Positions 59,943 to 64,000 of a stretch of DNA of 64,000 nt are shown here, piece after piece (position 1 is the first letter of the stretch; each line of letters opens with the position of its first letter). The position numbers and the translations under genes are program-made. The stretch covers positions 58,279,816 through 58,343,815 of the forward strand of contig NC_134982.1 in assembly GCF_965638725.1 (NCBI RefSeq), read 5' to 3'. The DNA is from Aptenodytes patagonicus (Eukaryota; Chordata; Aves; Sphenisciformes; Spheniscidae). Under the pieces are notes generated by a model. It saw only the letters and a program-made list of their open reading frames with translations, was not told the DNA's origin and ran no database searches.

Positions 59943-61079
59943 CCCCATCTGCACCTACTTTTGCACGGATGCCAACGATAGTGGCCAGCTGTGGATGTCG
60001 GAATTTGGACAACACCACCTGCAACTACATCAACAAGTTTGCTAATGAGCAAAACAGGACATTGTATATGTATGCTACATTAATCAGCACAAGTTTTATC
60101 ATCCACCCCTGTGGTGCTTTCCCTTGAGCTTCACTCCGAGCAGGGCTCCACTGCATCGGGTCCCCATTTGATTAAAGCCAAAGCTTTCACTTGCCAAGTG
60201 TTGTGCCTCATCCCTGAAGGATCTGCACCTGCTTTTCGCTTGTAACAAATGGCCACACAATTTTTGCCCTGTTCTGGTAGTTGCCATATGTGGATACAGC
60301 CTCATGAACTGACAACTTTAAATCAGAAAGAAATAATTTGTGTACGCAGAGGAATTTCTCTTTGGTAATTGCTAACTTTTTAATGAAGACATGCGATTTG
60401 TAACAAACGCTGTGTTTGTCAATTCAGAAACTTGAATGGAATTATGTCCCAGTCTGGGATTAGCCAACTACTTTAAGTTACCTATATATCTAATGCCAGG
60501 GGAGAAAGTCTGTTCAGCAAAATAAATGAAAATAATTTGCTGAAACAGAATAAAAATTCAAAATAATAATTTCTGCTCTTTTGGAAACATGCAAAAAGTT
60601 CTAAGTCAACCAGGCTATTAATACTTGATTAGGTACTTTTAACACAAAAGTACCAGAGCCTGGTGTTTTCTCATTCCCTATTTATTACATTAAATTTATT
60701 TTACTCAGAAAATGAAAGTCTACTGTAAAGCAGTTTCCATCATGAGATTTACTCTTTGAAGTCTTCTATGTGAAGATGTTACAGCACATTTATGACTAAC
60801 TGTTGTCCATAAATCACTTCTTAATTTCTAACTCTGAAAAATGTTGCGTATTGGTTGCTCCTATGCCATTGCTATGGATGATTCTTAATGCTGTGTATTT
60901 CTAACTTTTTTAGGAATTTTAGTTGTTTTTAATTTTATTGTTAATGCTGTGTCATTTTTAGGATGTTTTGTCTACGTATGAAGGTTGTCGTTCACAGAGT
61001 TGCTGCTTGCCAGGCTATTGTTTAATAGATGCACTTTTTACAAATGATGCATAAGAGAGGCCAGCTAACAGAGGTACAG
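59943..61079 (+). other. unassigned, possibly part of a decayed LTR at the left
   Basis: The segment to about 60,300 has higher GC content than its surroundings and may belong with the repeats at 59,840. The rest is AT-rich intron without recognised features. Confidence 0.4.
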
Positions 61080-61790
61080 TTGAGAGGCAGCCAACAAACA
61101 CAGCAGTTTGCACAGCAGACTGCACAAAAGGGGGGGGTCAGCAACTTGTCTTAGAAAAGCACACGTGTCCTCAGCAATGGTGTTGCTACACCACAGAGCA
61201 TGGTCCCCAACAGCTGTTGGAGTAATGGTCCCTGTAGCATCTGAGCCGTTGACACAGTCAGAGCTCTGGAGGGTGGATGCTGCCTTCCATGAGAGCCTGG
61301 GGCCTCTTGCTGAGGCTGGGGCACTGGGAGAAGGCTTCCTATGCTGCAGGAGGTGTGCCCTTGTTGAGAAACGGTGTTACCAAATAAAGAAGCTGCAGGA
61401 GGAGGTCAGCAGACTGTGCAGCATCAGAGATGATGAGAAAGAGATTGAGCAGGTCTTCTCCAAGACTCTGCAGCTTCAAGAGTCTGAACCTAAAAGTGTA
61501 CTGAATGCAGCACAGGCAGAGTCTGTGCTTACTGGTTTGGGAAATAGACACTCTCATTATGGCAAAGGGTGGAAGTTTATGAGTTCTGGCACCAGGAGGA
61601 TGGCTTCTGCTTCGTCTGCAGATTTGCTAAGATGGAGTAGGTGCAATGCTTTTGCAGCTGTCAAGGGCTGACAGGTCTGTCAAATGAAGCTTCCACTCAG
61701 TCTGAGCTTGAGCCCTGCCACAGCACCAGGATGAAGTAGCAAGTGATGGTGGTGAGAGACTCCCTGCTGTGATCCCTTTGTGACAGTTAA
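61080..61790 (+). mobile_element. CR1 ORF1 fragment
   Basis: A 187-codon open frame (61108-61671) includes CCRRCALVEKRCYQIKKLQE and EVSRLCSIRDDEKEIEQVFS, the CR1 ORF1 pattern of a Cys-x2-Cys segment followed by a coiled coil, as in the copy at 45,621-46,052. Downstream, VMVVRDSLL (about 61,745-61,775) corresponds to the ORF1 esterase start VIVxGDSLL, with Gly replaced by Arg and a stop just after. No reverse transcriptase or 3' end follows, so this too is a 5'-type fragment. It belongs to a different CR1 subfamily from the 43,855-46,095 copy. Confidence 0.75.
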
Positions 61791-61945
61791 AAGGTGCATA
61801 AACAGAAAAGAATCTGATTTAGTTTTTGTGGGAAAGAGTGCGAATTGCTGGAACCCTGAACTGAAGAAAAGGAAAGCAATGACCACAAGTAACAGAGCAA
61901 CCAACAGAAATTCAAATCTTCTCTGGTGATGTTGTGCGTGTGTAG

Positions 61946-62112
61946 GAACTGGAGCTTGAAGATCAAAGAACTCAAATCATTACATGCATCAATGCTGACA
62001 AAAAAAATACAAAAATCAAGGCCTTTGAAGACAAAATTTTCAGAAAGTTTTCTGTTTCTCAGGGAAATGTCCTGGACAATGAAGAACTCATTAACCCACT
62101 GCAGGAATCAAA
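61946..62112 (+). pseudogene. DNAH6: DNAH6 exon between AAA5 and AAA6, open, donor lost
   Basis: Acceptor gcgtgtgtag, then LEDQRTQIITCINADKK, FEDKIFRKFSVSQGNVLDNE ELINPLQES, matching LEEQRIKLIVRINTDKN, IEEKILRMLFTSEGNILDNE ELIDTLQDS. Two extra residues occur after ADKK. No GT follows the expected end (TCAAATGCAG), so the donor seems lost and the frame runs on to a stop at 62153. Confidence 0.94.
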
Positions 62113-62159
62113 TGCAGCAGACATGTTTGCAGTTCATGGTCAGAAATCAGAATAAATGA

Positions 62160-63554
62160 TTGATGTGCTGATTTTTGGTTGCATGTTTCTCCTGGATAGA
62201 ATTATTTCTACAGAGGAAGTATCATCCAGCTTTTGAAAATGTGGCCTGTTAATACCACTAATTAGAATAAAACTCTCTTTGAAAATTGGCATGAATTGCA
62301 CACAGTGCTTCCTTACTGTGTATTTTATTAATGTTTTCAAATCTTCACATTTAAGGTTTTCAATATTATTGTTATTAAAGTTATTGTTATTGTTATTAAA
62401 ACCAGTATTTGTCAGTGGCTACAGTAGCTTATGATATGCAGTAGGACAACTCCTTCTCAAAACAGAGAAAAGCTGTTAATTTTCTAAAGTCTGTTCAAAA
62501 ATGAAAACTTTCCATATAGCCAGTTTGAGTATATCTGAATTGCAATTTCAAATTATTTGTTTATTTGTATTAATGGCAATGTTTATTTTGTGTCTTTATT
62601 AGGCTCAGAAAGTTTTATTCTTGAACAAACAATGTTTGTTCATTGTTATCTTTATAGGTGAAATGGGGCTTTTGGCAAAGTAAGAGCAAACATGATATTT
62701 TCGTGATATTTATGATATACAGCTGGCTGTTCGCTATAGAACTCTTATGCTGACCTAATAGACTAAGGTCTGCACTATAAAGTCATTCCAACCAAGAAAG
62801 GAAATAGCTTGTGTGTAGCCTCCACATAACTAAGGGAGCCGTAAGGAGTTAAGTACCTTTCCCTTTCTCAGAAGATCACCCATACTTGCAGATATTTTTG
62901 TGTAGATTTCTCCACAGGGGCATTCCTCAACTGGTATAATCTCACATAATTTAATTGACATTTTGAGAATTTATGCTGCCCCTCTGCAGTTAAAAAGAGC
63001 TTTGAGATCTCCACACCACTCAGAAAACAGAGCTGAGAGGTTGCTTTGCTTGAGTAGCAGTCATCAACTGATTATTTTTAAAACATTCTGAACATATTAT
63101 ATACTTTCCTGTATTCTAGTCAGAATTTTTGAACAGAAAGTCAGACTCACTTTTCATGATCTGCTGGGATAGTGCCAGTAGAATAAATACTAACTACTCC
63201 CTTTTCTTGGGATTAACTTGTGCAGCTCTGAATCCACAAAATGCTACAGAATCCTCTTGTTTTTAAGTTTCTATTGTTATTCTGTACTAAAAGTGCACAG
63301 TATCCAAGACAGAAATATCCCTTGGTCTTGAGCTTCTGCCTGTGGCAAATGGAAGAGCTAGACAGCATTTGAAGTGGAGTCAGGTCTCCTTCAGCATGAG
63401 ATAACATTTACATACCACCAGAGTTATGCCCAGAGGAGCTGTCCCTGTAACCACTGGAGCCTTGAGAGGAGAAAGTTTTCTCCATTGTCCCCAGTGTTCA
63501 GTTCGTAGTTGCAGAAACACTGCAAAAATGCTGTGAAACATGTACTTCTTTTAG
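62160..63554 (+). other. intronic sequence
   Basis: Intron between two exons whose protein segments are adjacent, so no exon is expected. A short TTATTG/TTATTA repeat occurs at about 62,365-62,400. Nothing else recognised. Confidence 0.6.
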
Positions 63555-63743
63555 GGTACATCAGGTGCCATTACGGCAAGGCTGCAAGAGGCAGAAGCAA
63601 TGCTAATAGAAAATAAGTGCTGCTCGTGAGAAATATTGGGCTGTCACCACTCAAGGATCTGTCATGCTGTCATGTACTTTGTAATTGCAAGTCTGCCAGA
63701 GACAGATGCCATGTATCAGTTTTCTTTGAAGTATTTTAAGCAG
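63555..63743 (+). pseudogene. DNAH6: DNAH6 exon before AAA6 with frameshift and 8-bp duplication
   Basis: Acceptor acttcttttag, TSGAITARLQEAEAMLIENK, a small indel, AAREKYWAVTTQGSVM, an exact tandem duplication of CTGTCATG (63659-63674), then MYFVIASLPETDAMYQFSLK YFKQ, donor GTTAGT. DNAH6: TSGAIKTRLEEAESTEQMIN, AREKYRPVATQGSVMYFVIA SLSEIDPMYQYSLKYFKQ. The next exons lie beyond the window. Confidence 0.96.
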
Positions 63744-64000
63744 GTTAGTTTAATATATCTTTTAAGAAAATAGCATTTTGCATTACGCATACTTAAAATG
63801 CCCTAAAATAGTAACTTATTAAATTGCCCTAAAAATTCCACACTTAAAAACTACAATATTTGTAGAAAAAGAGTTAAAAGTGTTTCTCAGAAGATGGGAT
63901 TAGTATAGATCTTTTGAATTTACCCTGAAATGTAGACCAAACTTCTTTGTTCTATACCTCATGAGAGCATTCATTCTATTTGTAAATATATCATAAGAAA
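63744..64000 (+). other. start of the next DNAH6 intron
   Basis: AT-rich sequence after the donor GTTAGT, running to the window edge. No feature seen. Confidence 0.6.

Larger units (their letters stand above)
2039..64000 (+). pseudogene. DNAH6: DNAH6 pseudogene (axonemal inner-arm dynein heavy chain), overall span
   Basis: DNAH6 is a single-headed inner-arm dynein motor of cilia and sperm tails: an N-terminal tail and linker followed by six AAA domains, with a coiled-coil stalk between AAA4 and AAA5. About 28 remnants in this span align with it in collinear order on the plus strand, separated by introns and mostly flanked by AG/GT sites. Disabling lesions occur in most exons: stops at 4575, 7724, 7754, 21583, 22529, 26025, 26031, 27511, 33013, 35039, 49361 and 49884, many frameshifts, and a CR1 inserted in an exon. 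The choice of DNAH6 over DNAH1, 3, 7 or 12 rests on paralogue-specific stretches such as the N-terminal TRKRQQ block and SLKREN after AAA1. Retained introns exclude a processed copy. The gene continues past the right edge: AAA6 and the C-terminal domain are not in the window. Confidence 0.93.

Noticed and set aside
2039-64000. Processed (retrotransposed) dynein pseudogene
   Set aside because: Introns and splice sites are present between all exon remnants and a promoter lies upstream.
2039-64000. Functional gene with sequencing errors
   Set aside because: Stops and indels occur in most exons, include substitutions to stop, and coincide with lost splice sites and a LINE in an exon; too many to be errors.
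1-64000. CRISPR arrays, tRNA or rRNA genes
   Set aside because: No regularly spaced repeats of the right kind and no cloverleaf or rRNA sequence recognised.

Overview
The window reads as bird nuclear DNA. It carries eight CR1 (chicken repeat 1) LINE pieces, several with the avian hallmark 3' tail of ATTCTATG-type repeats, and four copies of one roughly 600-bp LTR family bounded by TG...CA. No prokaryotic features, CRISPR arrays or operons are present.

One gene explains almost all of the non-repeat signal. From about 2,039 to the right edge, the plus strand holds some 28 exon remnants that align, in order, with the axonemal inner-arm dynein heavy chain DNAH6 (about 4,150 residues in mammals). 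They run from the N-terminus through the tail and linker, AAA1-AAA4, the stalk and AAA5, into the region before AAA6. Introns and many splice sites survive, so this is not a retrocopy. The gene is dead. I count 12 in-frame stop codons at positions aligned to conserved residues, at least a dozen frameshifts, several lost splice acceptors, a broken Walker B in AAA1 and in AAA3, and a CR1 element inserted inside a coding exon (18,202-19,738). Some exons remain open (7,950-8,073; 25,818-25,938; 41,265-41,357; 52,424-52,629; 58,220-58,350; 61,946-62,112). The exons for the AAA1, AAA2 and AAA4 P-loops were not found. The comparison uses remembered family sequence, not a database search.

Layout: 1-310, unassigned. 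310-740, CpG island with GC box, inverted CCAAT box and a perfect RFX X-box, the expected promoter of a ciliary gene, perhaps shared with a minus-strand transcript. 1,294-1,885, LTR in intron 1. 2,039-8,073, N-terminal exons, interrupted by a nested pair of LTR elements at 6,050-7,655. 8,074-18,201, long stretch with at most one weak exon. 18,202-26,152, linker and pre-AAA1 exons. 27,469-37,207, AAA1-AAA3 exons. 37,739-46,095, mostly repeats (LTR, CR1, LTR, 5' half of a CR1) plus one intact exon. 49,287-54,556, AAA4 end and stalk. 56,264-56,875, LTR. 57,118-63,743, AAA5 and beyond, with a CR1 ORF1 fragment at 61,080-61,790.

Most interesting: what looks like a unitary DNAH6 pseudogene in a bird that keeps a textbook ciliary promoter. 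Whether DNAH6 loss is known for this lineage, or an intact second copy exists elsewhere, cannot be judged from this window.
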